From Bermanella sp. WJH001 (GTDB taxonomy: Bacteria; Pseudomonadota; Gammaproteobacteria; Pseudomonadales; Oceanobacteraceae), in the NCBI RefSeq assembly GCF_030070105.1, contig NZ_JASJOO010000004.1:1-64000 (forward strand): 64,000 nt of DNA. The letters run 5' to 3'. The position numbers and the translations under genes were made by a program. Each line of letters opens with the position of its first letter. Positions within the stretch are counted from its first letter, which is position 1. Below are positions 9,049 through 17,341 of the stretch, piece after piece. The notes under the pieces were generated by a model. It was not told the origin of the DNA. It did not search any database and saw only the letters and a list, made by a program, of their open reading frames with translations.

Positions 9049-11196
9049 ATGACAGATAAAAAATACACCTACGAAGAATGGGCAGCCCTTGCTACCAAGC
9101 AAATGAAAGGCATGACCCCAGAGGAAATGGAATGGCACACACCTGAAGGCGTGCCAATTAAAGTTTTGTATACGCAAGATGATGTGAAAGATCTTGAGTA
9201 CAACAATACGTTTCCGGGTATGGCCCCTTATGTACGTGGGCCAATGGCCACTATGTATGCCGGTCGTCCGTGGACCATTCGCCAATATGCGGGTTTTTCT
9301 ACCGCAGAAGAATCCAATGCGTTTTATCGTAAAAACTTAAAAGCCGGCGCACAGGGTGTATCGGTTGCATTCGACTTAGCCACTCACCGTGGTTATGACT
9401 CAGACCATGAACGGGTAACCGGTGACGTGGGTAAAGCGGGTGTGGCCATTGACTCGGTTGAAGACATGAAAATTTTATTTAATGAAATCCCATTAGATAA
9501 AGTATCGGTCTCCATGACCATGAACGGTGCGGTGTTGCCGATTTTGGCTAACTACATTGTGGCCGCTGAAGAGCAAGGCGTGTCACAAGATAAGTTATCG
9601 GGCACCATTCAAAACGATATTTTAAAAGAGTTTATGGTGCGTAATACCTATATTTACCCACCTGCCCCGTCTATGAAAATCATCGGCGATATTATTGGTT
9701 ATACCTCGACTAATATGCCGAAGTTCAACAGTATTTCTATTTCGGGTTATCACATTCAAGAAGCCGGTGCCGATGCGGCACTTGAACTTGCTTATACCTT
9801 GAGTGATGGCCGTGAATACGTGCGCACCGCCATTAACGCCGGTTTAGATGTGGACGCCTTTGCCCCACGCTTGTCGTTTTTCTGGGGCATCTCTATGAAC
9901 TTTTACATGGAGATCGCAAAACTGCGTGCGGGCCGCTTATTGTGGAACCGCATCATGGCGGAATTTAATCCCACCAATCCTAAATCGTCCATGCTGCGCA
10001 CCCACTCACAAACCTCTGGCTGGTCTCTAACCGAGCAAGACCCATATAACAACGTGGTGCGCACCACCATCGAAGCCATGGCCGCGGTGTTTGGTGGCAC
10101 TCAGTCACTGCATACCAACGCATTGGATGAAGCGGTTGCTCTGCCCACTGAATTTAGTGCCCGTGTTGCCCGTAATACTCAAATCATCATTCAAGAAGAA
10201 ACCGGTATTCCACAAGTGGCCGATCCTTGGGGTGGCTCTTACATGATGGAATCATTAACTCAGCAACTGGCCGATCGTGCTTGGGAGTTAATCGAAGAAA
10301 TTGAAGAAAAAGGCGGCATGGCAAAAGCCATTGAACAAGGTTTGCCTAAACTGCGCATTGAAGAAAGTGCGGCAAAAAAACAAGCGCGCATCGATCGCGG
10401 TGAAGATGTGATTGTGGGTGTGAACAAACACCAATTAGAAAACGAAGACGATTTAGATATTTTAGAAGTGGATAACGTCGCCGTACGTGACTCACAAATT
10501 AAACGCCTTAAAAGCATTCGTGCCAGTCGTGATACTGCTGCGGTTGAACAAGCCTTAGCCGACATTACCGCTGCCGCTAAGAGTGGCAATGGAAACCTGC
10601 TAGACTTAAGCGTAAAAGCCGCACGTTTACGTGCCACAGTGGGTGAGATTTCAGACGCCATGGAAAAAGAATTCGGCCGTTACCAAGCACAGTCGCGCAC
10701 CATTAGTGGTGTGTACGGTTCAGGTTTTGAAAACGACGCAGACTGGCAACAAATTAAAACCGACATAGAAACCTTTGAAAACAAACACGGTCGTCGCCCA
10801 CGTATGCTGGTTTGTAAAATGGGCCAAGACGGTCATGACCGTGGTGCTAAAGTTGTGGCCACCGCCTTTGCCGATGTGGGTTTTGATATTGATTTATCAC
10901 CTATGTTTTCAACCCCAAGTGAAGTGGCCAAACAAGCCATTGAGAACGATGTACATGTGATTGGTGTATCATCCCTTGCTGCGGGTCACAAAACCTTGGT
11001 GCCGGATTTAATTGCTGAACTCAAAGCACAAGGGGCCGATGATATTGTGGTCATTGCCGGTGGCGTGATTCCAAAACAAGATTACGATTTTTTATATGCC
11101 GCGGGTGTAAAAGGTATTTTTGGCCCAGGCACCAAAATTCCAGTCAGTGCCCGTAAAGTGTTGGATGCCATTAACGCAACGCAAGATTCAATTTAA
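9049..11196 (+). CDS. scpA: Methylmalonyl-CoA mutase
   Basis: Adenosylcobalamin-dependent isomerase turning (R)-methylmalonyl-CoA into succinyl-CoA for the TCA cycle. The 715 residues match the single-chain enzyme (ScpA/MutB). An N-terminal TIM barrel contains [55 protein letters not shown] and [15 protein letters not shown]. The C-terminal B12 domain has [18 protein letters not shown], with the base-off cobalt-ligand motif DxHxxG. ATG 9049 ([12 protein letters not shown]) is preferred over an upstream GTG at 9031. The preceding gene is mce, and meaB follows after a REP pair. Confidence 0.96.
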   Translation: MTDKKYTYEEWAALATKQMKGMTPEEMEWHTPEGVPIKVLYTQDDVKDLEYNNTFPGMAPYVRGPMATMYAGRPWTIRQYAGFSTAEESNAFYRKNLKAGAQGVSVAFDLATHRGYDSDHERVTGDVGKAGVAIDSVEDMKILFNEIPLDKVSVSMTMNGAVLPILANYIVAAEEQGVSQDKLSGTIQNDILKEFMVRNTYIYPPAPSMKIIGDIIGYTSTNMPKFNSISISGYHIQEAGADAALELAYTLSDGREYVRTAINAGLDVDAFAPRLSFFWGISMNFYMEIAKLRAGRLLWNRIMAEFNPTNPKSSMLRTHSQTSGWSLTEQDPYNNVVRTTIEAMAAVFGGTQSLHTNALDEAVALPTEFSARVARNTQIIIQEETGIPQVADPWGGSYMMESLTQQLADRAWELIEEIEEKGGMAKAIEQGLPKLRIEESAAKKQARIDRGEDVIVGVNKHQLENEDDLDILEVDNVAVRDSQIKRLKSIRASRDTAAVEQALADITAAAKSGNGNLLDLSVKAARLRATVGEISDAMEKEFGRYQAQSRTISGVYGSGFENDADWQQIKTDIETFENKHGRRPRMLVCKMGQDGHDRGAKVVATAFADVGFDIDLSPMFSTPSEVAKQAIENDVHVIGVSSLAAGHKTLVPDLIAELKAQGADDIVVIAGGVIPKQDYDFLYAAGVKGIFGPGTKIPVSARKVLDAINATQDSI

Positions 11197-11206
11197 CATG
11201 AATACT

Positions 11207-11280
11207 TTGTGGGAGGGCGCTTGCGCGCGATATATTGAAGCAATTGAGCAACGCCATCGCGCGCAAGCGCCCTCCCACAA
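11207..11280. repeat. Inverted REP pair (type A), copy 2
   Basis: Perfect 25-bp arms at 11207-11231 and 11256-11280 carry the same core as the pair at 5357 (GTGGGAGGGCGCTTGCGCGC). The centre is 24 bases and differs from copy 1, so the arms rather than the whole unit are conserved. It lies between the mutase and meaB genes. Confidence 0.87.
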
Positions 11281-11323
11281 GTCAACACATTCACACTCGC
11301 TTTGGCAGCCACTGTTTTAAAAT

Positions 11324-12277
11324 ATGATCAACATAAACGACATAACATCCGGTAATCGTCGCGCCCTCGCTAAAGCCATCACCTTGGTTGAAAGCAAACG
11401 TGACGATCACCGTGAACAAGCACAAACATTACTCAACCAGCTTTTACCCAGCACAGGTAACAGTATTCGTATTGGTATTACCGGTATTCCTGGTGTGGGT
11501 AAATCGACATTTATTGAAGCGTTTGGTTTGCATCTGATCAGCCAAGGTAAAAAAGTCGCCGTGTTAGCGGTTGACCCCAGCTCGCCGTTAAGAGGCGGCA
11601 GTATTCTGGGGGATAAAACCCGCATGGAATTATTAAGCCGCGAACAGAACGCGTATATCCGCCCTAGCCCATCAGAAGGCGCCTTAGGAGGGGTTGCACA
11701 AAAAACCCGTGAAACCATGTTGCTGTGCGAAGCCGCAGGCTTTGACGTGATTCTGGTTGAAACCGTAGGCGTTGGCCAAAGCGAATACGAAGTGGCTGCC
11801 ATGGTAGACTTTTTCTTAGTCTTGATGCTGCCCAACGCAGGTGATGAACTACAGGGCATTAAGCGCGGCATTATGGAATTAGCCGATGCATTGGTCATTA
11901 ACAAAGCCGATGGCGAAAGTATTAACCTAGCCAAACAAACTCAGCGCCATTATAAAAACGCTCTGCATATGCTCAGCCAAGAGAGCTTTTGGGTGCCGCA
12001 AGTGAAAGCGTGTTCAGCCATGGAAAATACAGGCATCAGTGAAGTGTGGGAGATGATTAGTGATTTTCAAACCCAAGCCAAAGACAACGGCCATTTTGAT
12101 CACCACCGCGCCAAACAAAGCCGTGATTGGTTAAAAAAACTCATTCAAGAAATGCTAGAACTAAAACTTAAACAAAATTCCGAGGTTAAACATCAACTGC
12201 CTCAATTACAGCAAGATGTTTTAGATCAGAAGATCACCCCGTATAATGCCGCGCAACATATCATAAAGTTATTGTAA
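11324..12277 (+). CDS. meaB: Methylmalonyl-CoA mutase-associated GTPase MeaB
   Basis: G3E-family P-loop GTPase (ArgK/MeaB) that gates cobalamin loading of, and protects, methylmalonyl-CoA mutase. Walker A is GIPGVGKST near residue 50. The [20 protein letters not shown] switch, ETVGVGQSE (Walker B/switch II) and NKADG (guanine specificity) follow in order. At 317 residues it is of normal length. It is downstream of the mutase gene, separated by a REP pair, and is directly followed after 2 bases by a thioesterase gene. Confidence 0.95.
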   Translation: MININDITSGNRRALAKAITLVESKRDDHREQAQTLLNQLLPSTGNSIRIGITGIPGVGKSTFIEAFGLHLISQGKKVAVLAVDPSSPLRGGSILGDKTRMELLSREQNAYIRPSPSEGALGGVAQKTRETMLLCEAAGFDVILVETVGVGQSEYEVAAMVDFFLVLMLPNAGDELQGIKRGIMELADALVINKADGESINLAKQTQRHYKNALHMLSQESFWVPQVKACSAMENTGISEVWEMISDFQTQAKDNGHFDHHRAKQSRDWLKKLIQEMLELKLKQNSEVKHQLPQLQQDVLDQKITPYNAAQHIIKLL

Positions 12278-12279
12278 TT

Positions 12280-12741
12280 ATGTCTTTAGACCCTGGTGCG
12301 GTTAGCGCACAACTTTCGCAGTTTTTTGAAACTCACCTGCCCATTACGCAGTTTATGAAAATGGACGTAGAAAGTTACGATGGCGAAACATTAATTTTAC
12401 GCGCCCCACTTGGCCCAAACATCAACGACAAACAAACCGCATTTGGTGGCAGCTTATACAATGCGGCGGTCATGGCGTGTTGGGGCATGGCTCATTTAAA
12501 AACCCTTGAAGCGGGCATTGAGTGTAATCAAGTGGTGACAAAAGGCTGCATCGAATACAAGGCCCCCGTTCATGGGGATATTCGCGCCATTTGCCATGCA
12601 CCAAGCCAAGACGTGCTTGAGCAATTTATTGCTCACTTTAAACACAAAGGCCGTTCGCGCATCACACTCAATGCCGTGATTGAGTGTTCTGGTAAAACGG
12701 CCGTTGAATTTGAAGGGACTTACGCCATTCTCAAGGAATAA
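12280..12741 (+). CDS. Hotdog thioesterase, YiiD C-terminal type
   Basis: A 153-residue protein resembling the C-terminal thioesterase-type domain of YiiD (hotdog fold). Landmarks are NINDKQTAFGGSLYNAAVMACWG (hotdog helix region, residues about 47-69) and KAPVHGDIRA. It starts 2 bases after the meaB stop, so translational coupling is likely. It may release CoA from stalled acyl-CoA intermediates of the propionate pathway; that role is inferred only from position. Confidence 0.75.
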   Translation: MSLDPGAVSAQLSQFFETHLPITQFMKMDVESYDGETLILRAPLGPNINDKQTAFGGSLYNAAVMACWGMAHLKTLEAGIECNQVVTKGCIEYKAPVHGDIRAICHAPSQDVLEQFIAHFKHKGRSRITLNAVIECSGKTAVEFEGTYAILKE

Positions 12742-12789
12742 CATACATTAATTTATAATCGTGTCACCACGTTATAACACTGACAGTGT

Positions 12790-12821
12790 ATCCCCGATCA
12801 AGCGCTGCGCGCGTCGGGGAT
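12790..12821. terminator. Stem-loop downstream of the propionate operon
   Basis: ATCCCCGA at 12790-12797 pairs with TCGGGGAT at 12814-12821 around a GC-rich loop that itself has self-complementary GCGC stretches. It lies between two convergent genes. There is no T-tract on either strand, so it may be a Rho-type or processing hairpin, or a single REP-like element, rather than a classic intrinsic terminator. Confidence 0.5.
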
Positions 12822-12864
12822 GTCGACTGAATCATACTGTAATCATTAGCCGCAACCATCTCAC

Positions 12865-13755
12865 TTAAAAAACGCGCGTACCTAAGAACCATTGTTTAAT
12901 GTGTTCCGCCGCCATCTCTGGGTTTTCTTGCATAAAGCAATGTCCACCTTCAACGGTCTCAGCTGAATACGAGCGCAGTTGAGTCAGTTTTTCAACTGAG
13001 CGCGCAATAAATGGGAATGATTGCTCGGCCACTAGAATCTTACATGGCTGATTTACTTTCTTTAGGTTTGACCAAAGTTTTTTCGGATAGCTGCTAAAGA
13101 TTTGTGCTTCTAGTTCTTTAGGGCATTTTAGTGTCACACCCTCTTCACAATCTTTTAGTGCGTGATCAACGTAGGCTTGTAACGCATCTTCGCGCCAACC
13201 TTTAAATGCACCACGCTCATGAAAATAATCAAACGCTTCTTGTCTTGAGCCCCATGTAGACGTTCGGCTACGGGCTTGTTTAGCCAATGCAGTGTTCTCT
13301 AACAAACCAAAAATATGACCTGCCGTCATCACACTTAACATGCCTTTAGAAAAAATAACCGGATCAAGCAGCATGGTTTTTTTAAAGCGACGATCATCGC
13401 TGCCGGCCATTAAACCGGTAATTACTCCCCCATAACTATGCCCTAAGCCAAAAATGGGCGTGGTGGCCTGAATTTGATGAGACAGGTTATTGAGTACACT
13501 GGACATAAATTTAGCCGTGTCATTCCACACATTAAATTCACTACCGTGACCACTATCGCCATGGCCCGGTAAATCAGGAATGATCAAGTCAAAGTCTTGC
13601 GCCAAAATATCCAGCATCGGTTTATAGGTTAAACCACTGAAACCATTACCATGCATAAACACGATTACGGGTTTACCACTGAAACGGGTACGCCAGCCAC
13701 AAAGTGAAAAATCGGTTTTAATATGAAAAGACCAGGGTTCTAGCACAACTGACAT
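12865..13755 (-). CDS. Alpha/beta hydrolase
   Basis: Cytoplasmic alpha/beta-hydrolase of about 296 residues without a signal peptide. It has the oxyanion-loop motif MHGNGFSG, PDLPGHGDSG, the nucleophile elbow GHSYGG, and the catalytic His in EGGHCFMQENP near the C-terminus. The substrate is unknown. ATG 13755 (MSVVLEPWSF), preceded by AAGAGA, is preferred over an upstream in-frame start at 13806. The gene is divergent from tesA. Confidence 0.83.
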   Translation of the reverse strand: MSVVLEPWSFHIKTDFSLCGWRTRFSGKPVIVFMHGNGFSGLTYKPMLDILAQDFDLIIPDLPGHGDSGHGSEFNVWNDTAKFMSSVLNNLSHQIQATTPIFGLGHSYGGVITGLMAGSDDRRFKKTMLLDPVIFSKGMLSVMTAGHIFGLLENTALAKQARSRTSTWGSRQEAFDYFHERGAFKGWREDALQAYVDHALKDCEEGVTLKCPKELEAQIFSSYPKKLWSNLKKVNQPCKILVAEQSFPFIARSVEKLTQLRSYSAETVEGGHCFMQENPEMAAEHIKQWFLGTRVF

Positions 13756-13877
13756 AAATATCTCTTGGGGGGCAACAACAATAGACAGGCGGCGCAATAT
13801 ACGCACTTATGAGCCGTTTGGATATCACCGATTTACACACATTTATTGCTTATTTAGACGCTTAGCCGCCCAAGCCA

Positions 13878-13906
13878 TTGCGAAGGCATATTTCGGGCTT
13901 TACTAT
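13878..13906 (+). promoter_or_regulatory. Sigma70-type promoter for tesA
   Basis: TTGCGA (13878-13883), a 17-base spacer, and TACTAT (13901-13906) end 26 bases before the tesA ATG at 13933. TGAGGT follows as ribosome site. Both hexamers are near consensus; this is a visual match only. Confidence 0.5.
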
Positions 13907-13932
13907 ATTTAGCTTATTTTTGAGGTAACCCC

Positions 13933-14559
13933 ATGAAACACTTACTTTTTATCGCCCTATTTGTATTTAGCTCAATCGCCATCAGCCAGCCAAAAAATAC
14001 GATTTTAGTACTGGGTGATAGCCTAAGTGCTGGCTACGGTATAAAAATCGAGCAAAGCTGGCCAACATTATTACAAGACAAAATTACTGCTCAAGGCATG
14101 GGTTTTAAAGTGCATAACGCCAGCATTAGTGGACAAACCAGCAGCGAAGGTGTGCGCCAGATTGATCAGCTATTACAGCTCACACAACCTAAGTTGGTAA
14201 TATTAGAGTTGGGAGCCAATGATGGTTTACGTGGTTTATCTATCAGTCAAATGCAAACTAACCTGCAAACCGTGATTGATAAAAGTTTGCGCGCAAAAGC
14301 TCAGGTTTTATTAATAGGCATTCGTGTACCCAGTAATTATGGGCGTCGTTACGGTGAGATGTTTATCAATAGTTATGACGTACTGGCTAAAAAGAACAAC
14401 ATTCCTTTAGTGCGCTTTTTACTGGCCCCACTTGAAGCCATTATTAACGATGAAAACCGTGGTGATTACATTCAACAAGATGGCTTACACCCAACGGCCA
14501 AATCACAACCTTTGATACTTGAGCACGTTTGGCCAAGCATCAAAAAGTTAATCCAATAA
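13933..14559 (+). CDS. tesA: Arylesterase/thioesterase I/lysophospholipase L1 (TesA), periplasmic
   Basis: GDSL/SGNH hydrolase of 208 residues with a signal peptide (MKHLLFIALFVFSSIAIS, cleavage about residue 19). The four SGNH blocks are visible: GDSLSAGYG (Ser nucleophile), the Gly of the SISGQTSSEG region, GANDG (Asn) and DGLHP (Asp/His). TesA cleaves acyl esters and acyl-CoAs in the periplasm. In many relatives tesA is next to an ABC transporter gene pair (ybbA/ybbP), which is absent here. Confidence 0.92.
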   Translation: MKHLLFIALFVFSSIAISQPKNTILVLGDSLSAGYGIKIEQSWPTLLQDKITAQGMGFKVHNASISGQTSSEGVRQIDQLLQLTQPKLVILELGANDGLRGLSISQMQTNLQTVIDKSLRAKAQVLLIGIRVPSNYGRRYGEMFINSYDVLAKKNNIPLVRFLLAPLEAIINDENRGDYIQQDGLHPTAKSQPLILEHVWPSIKKLIQ

Positions 14560-14588
14560 TTAGGCCATTGCATTATTAAAATAAAATA

Positions 14589-16031
14589 TTAATACGGGTA
14601 TATGCTTTCTGCGTAAGTGGCCAACTCTTGTAACAACTCGTGCTGTTCAACCGGTGCCGTTTGTGCGGCATCGTTAATGGCTTTGGCAAATTGCTCGTAA
14701 TTTAAATACTGACCATTATTTGGGCCTAATAATTTTTGCGTGCGGTATTCTTCCCACTTTTCACGTTCATCACCGTTTAGTGTTTCTAAATAATTACGTG
14801 CACGGTAGCGAAATAACATCTCTTCTAAACGACGATCTTGAAAAGCAAACGGCATATCATCGAGTGCTTCTGGGTGTGCCTCACGAATTTGCACCATGGC
14901 TGCCTTATCAGATGGGCTAAAAAAGCCGCCGGTATACAACATGGCATCAGGATCTGTTTGCGCTTCAAATTCACGATGCATCACCGCTTGCAGCTTTTGT
15001 GTAATGTTATGCCCACGTGCTTGGTAATCTTTAATAATGGCTAAATGCTGTCGCATTTTATTGCCATCAAGTTGCCACTTTTCGGCAATTTCTGGGCTCA
15101 CCATTTTGCCAGGCAATACCACTGGGCACTTATTGATATGAATGCTTTTCAGTGCAATGCGCTCAACCCCTTGCGCCTCTAACTCAGCTTTTGAGGTAAA
15201 CAGGCGCTGCTGAATTTGCTCAACACTTAATTCAAATAAGTCTGTTGGGTCTTGCAGTAAATCAAAACACATGACCGCATTTTTATTTTTGGCATCCACC
15301 GCTAATGGCACCATCATAGCGGCACAACCACGATCGACCCCTAACATGCCTGAAATATGTAAGATGGGACGCTGATGCACTGTATCTAATAACGGTGCTA
15401 CTGCGTCTTTACGACGTAAATTAAATAAGTGCTGGTAAAGCTTGGGCTGTTTTTCTTTTACCAGTTTGGCCAAGCCAATGGTGGCGTAAACATCACTTAA
15501 CGCGTCATGGGCGTTTTCATGCACGATTCCGTTGGCAGCACTTAGGTTTTCTAATTTAAAACTAACCTTGCCGTCTTCACCTTTTGGCCAGTTAATGCCC
15601 TCAGGTCGAAGTGCATAAGCACAGCGCATCATATCGAGAATATCCCAGCGACTGTTGCCGTTTTGATATTCACGTTGATACGGGTCTAAAAAATTTCGAT
15701 AAAGCGTGTTTCGGGTCACTTCATCATCAAAACGAATACTGTTATAGCCAGCTGCACAGGTACCAGGAACACTGAATAGATCATTGATTCGAGCGATAAA
15801 ATCCGTTTCACGCATGCCTTTTTGTTGACACGTTTGTGGGCTAATGCCTGTAATTAAACAGGCAATTGGGTGTGGTAAGTAATCATCAGCTTGGCGGCAA
15901 TAAAAGTTTTCTGGCTCGCCAATGATATTAAGATCTAAATCCGTGCGAATACCTGCAAATTGAGACGGGCGATCCCAAACTGGGCTGGCGCCAAAGGTTT
16001 CAAAATCGTACCAGAAGATGGTTTCGCTCAT
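14589..16031 (-). CDS. sbcB: Exodeoxyribonuclease I
   Basis: ExoI degrades single-stranded DNA 3' to 5' and acts in recombination and mismatch repair. About 480 residues, normal for the family. The DEDDh exonuclease domain starts with FWYDFETFG (first Asp and Glu), with NSIRFDDEV, ENAHDALSDVYAT (His/Asp) further on; the SH3-like and helical ExoI C-terminal domain follows. ATG 16031 (MSETIFWYDFETFG) is the family-like start but lacks a Shine-Dalgarno. A second in-frame start at 16052 lies inside the loop of a terminator hairpin. See the hairpin at 16032-16072. Confidence 0.93.
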   Translation of the reverse strand: MSETIFWYDFETFGASPVWDRPSQFAGIRTDLDLNIIGEPENFYCRQADDYLPHPIACLITGISPQTCQQKGMRETDFIARINDLFSVPGTCAAGYNSIRFDDEVTRNTLYRNFLDPYQREYQNGNSRWDILDMMRCAYALRPEGINWPKGEDGKVSFKLENLSAANGIVHENAHDALSDVYATIGLAKLVKEKQPKLYQHLFNLRRKDAVAPLLDTVHQRPILHISGMLGVDRGCAAMMVPLAVDAKNKNAVMCFDLLQDPTDLFELSVEQIQQRLFTSKAELEAQGVERIALKSIHINKCPVVLPGKMVSPEIAEKWQLDGNKMRQHLAIIKDYQARGHNITQKLQAVMHREFEAQTDPDAMLYTGGFFSPSDKAAMVQIREAHPEALDDMPFAFQDRRLEEMLFRYRARNYLETLNGDEREKWEEYRTQKLLGPNNGQYLNYEQFAKAINDAAQTAPVEQHELLQELATYAESIYPY

Positions 16032-16072
16032 AAAAAATGCCGACTCAATCATATAAATTCAGTCGGCATTTT
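16032..16072 (-). terminator. Intrinsic terminator abutting the sbcB start codon
   Basis: On the minus strand AAAATGCCGACT pairs with AGTCGGCATTTT (arms 16072-16061 and 16045-16034) around a 15-base loop, followed by a T-run at 16037-16032. The next three bases are the ATG of sbcB. It should terminate the upstream hydrolase transcript. Read-through mRNA would fold the sbcB leader into this hairpin. Confidence 0.82.
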
Positions 16073-16120
16073 AGGGGATATAAGGGTGTAAAACTAGGCT
16101 ATGTCAAAAGTCTAATGCGA

Positions 16121-17167
16121 TTACAGCTCCTCATCAGCGGTTTGCATCATTTGTGGTGACAAGCCAAATTTACCGTCATAAAACTTAATTTCGGTTTCTT
16201 GCGGGTGGTGCCTAACCTCTTGAAGCTCTGACATAAAGAAATTATTGGCATCACGGGCTGACTGAACCGCCACTTCTTCCATGGGTAAGTGACCAACCCC
16301 CTCATAAACCACATATTCGCTGTACGCTAAATCACGGTGAAACAAACGCATCACATCAAGTGGGATCCATTCATCTTTTTCTCCCCACATTAACAATGTA
16401 GGTACCAACACATCTTTAACTTTTGCCCCTAATGTGTCGTCATCACTCATGGCTCTTAGCTGACGAAAGTGAGTGATATAAGATTCGCGGTTGCCTCGAC
16501 GCTGACTCATATCAAAGTAACGCTCTTTTATTTCATCGGTTAGCACTTCTTCATGCTCATAGGCGCTTTCTGCCGTCCAATTAAGCATGAAGCGTGGCAT
16601 GACGTGTGGGGTAATCCAATGAATGCCTGGAAAGGATGCAAGCCCCAACCAAAATGGCATATCTTGCGGATAACCACTGGCACTGACTAATACCACTTTA
16701 TAAAGTTTTTCTGGATAAACCGCCGCGTAATTCCATGCGTAATAGCCGCCTAATGAATTACCCGCCAAAAAGAATCGATTGATGCCCAGCTTTTTAACAA
16801 AACCATCTAACATACCCACCATGTATTCCGCTGTTTCTTGGTTGGGGGCGGTGTCTGGCCCTGTTAAACCAAAACCCGGTAAATCCATACGAATAATTCG
16901 ATACTTGCCTTTTAACTGCTCAACCCATGCATCCCAAGTATGTAAAGATGAGCCAACGCCGTGCAGCAAGACTAATGGTGGGCCGCTGCCCTCATCACGA
17001 TAGTGAATGGTTAAACCATTTACATCCACATAACGACTGGACTCGTTGGTATATTTTTTAGCCAATACATCATATGGCAAGGTCTGCGTGCCCATGGCAG
17101 TACATCCGTACAGGCCAAGGTACATCAAGATGAAACTTAAGATTCGTAGCATGGAAATAGGCATCAT
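16121..17167 (-). CDS. Alpha/beta hydrolase lipoprotein
   Basis: A 348-residue alpha/beta hydrolase with a lipoprotein signal: hydrophobic MLRILSFILMYLGLYGC, with lipidated Cys at residue 22. It has LHGVGSSLHTWD (oxyanion), GNSLGG (nucleophile Ser), WGEKDEWIP (acid) and GVGHLPMEE (His). It resembles membrane-attached carboxylesterases and haloalkane-dehalogenase-like hydrolases; the substrate is unknown. The gene is monocistronic and followed by a terminator. The exact Met (17167, 17164 or 17152) is unclear because no Shine-Dalgarno is visible. Confidence 0.83.
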   Translation of the reverse strand: MMPISMLRILSFILMYLGLYGCTAMGTQTLPYDVLAKKYTNESSRYVDVNGLTIHYRDEGSGPPLVLLHGVGSSLHTWDAWVEQLKGKYRIIRMDLPGFGLTGPDTAPNQETAEYMVGMLDGFVKKLGINRFFLAGNSLGGYYAWNYAAVYPEKLYKVVLVSASGYPQDMPFWLGLASFPGIHWITPHVMPRFMLNWTAESAYEHEEVLTDEIKERYFDMSQRRGNRESYITHFRQLRAMSDDDTLGAKVKDVLVPTLLMWGEKDEWIPLDVMRLFHRDLAYSEYVVYEGVGHLPMEEVAVQSARDANNFFMSELQEVRHHPQETEIKFYDGKFGLSPQMMQTADEEL

Positions 17168-17341
17168 TTTATTGTTGTTTTTATGTATGTAGGGATTGTC
17201 TTATATGCGGTTAAAAATTACCAGAGCCTTAGGAAAACTGGCACCTGTGTACAAAGCTTGCCTCATTTGAATCTGTCAGTAGAATGAGCCCCCTTTATTT
17301 TGTATTTAGCCAGTCACATTGGCACTTGTTAGGCGGACACC

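Noticed and set aside
8944-9285. Minus-strand ORF of 113 codons near the type B REP pair
   Set aside because: It spans a REP arm and overlaps the start of the mutase gene on the opposite strand; no homology-like motifs.
5357-11280. Possible CRISPR array from repeated palindromic units
   Set aside because: Only three inverted pairs, kilobases apart with genes between and no regular spacers or cas genes; they are REP-type elements.
11120-11320. Plus-strand ORF across the type A REP pair before meaB
   Set aside because: It overlaps the mutase end in another frame and translates the palindrome; regarded as a shadow.
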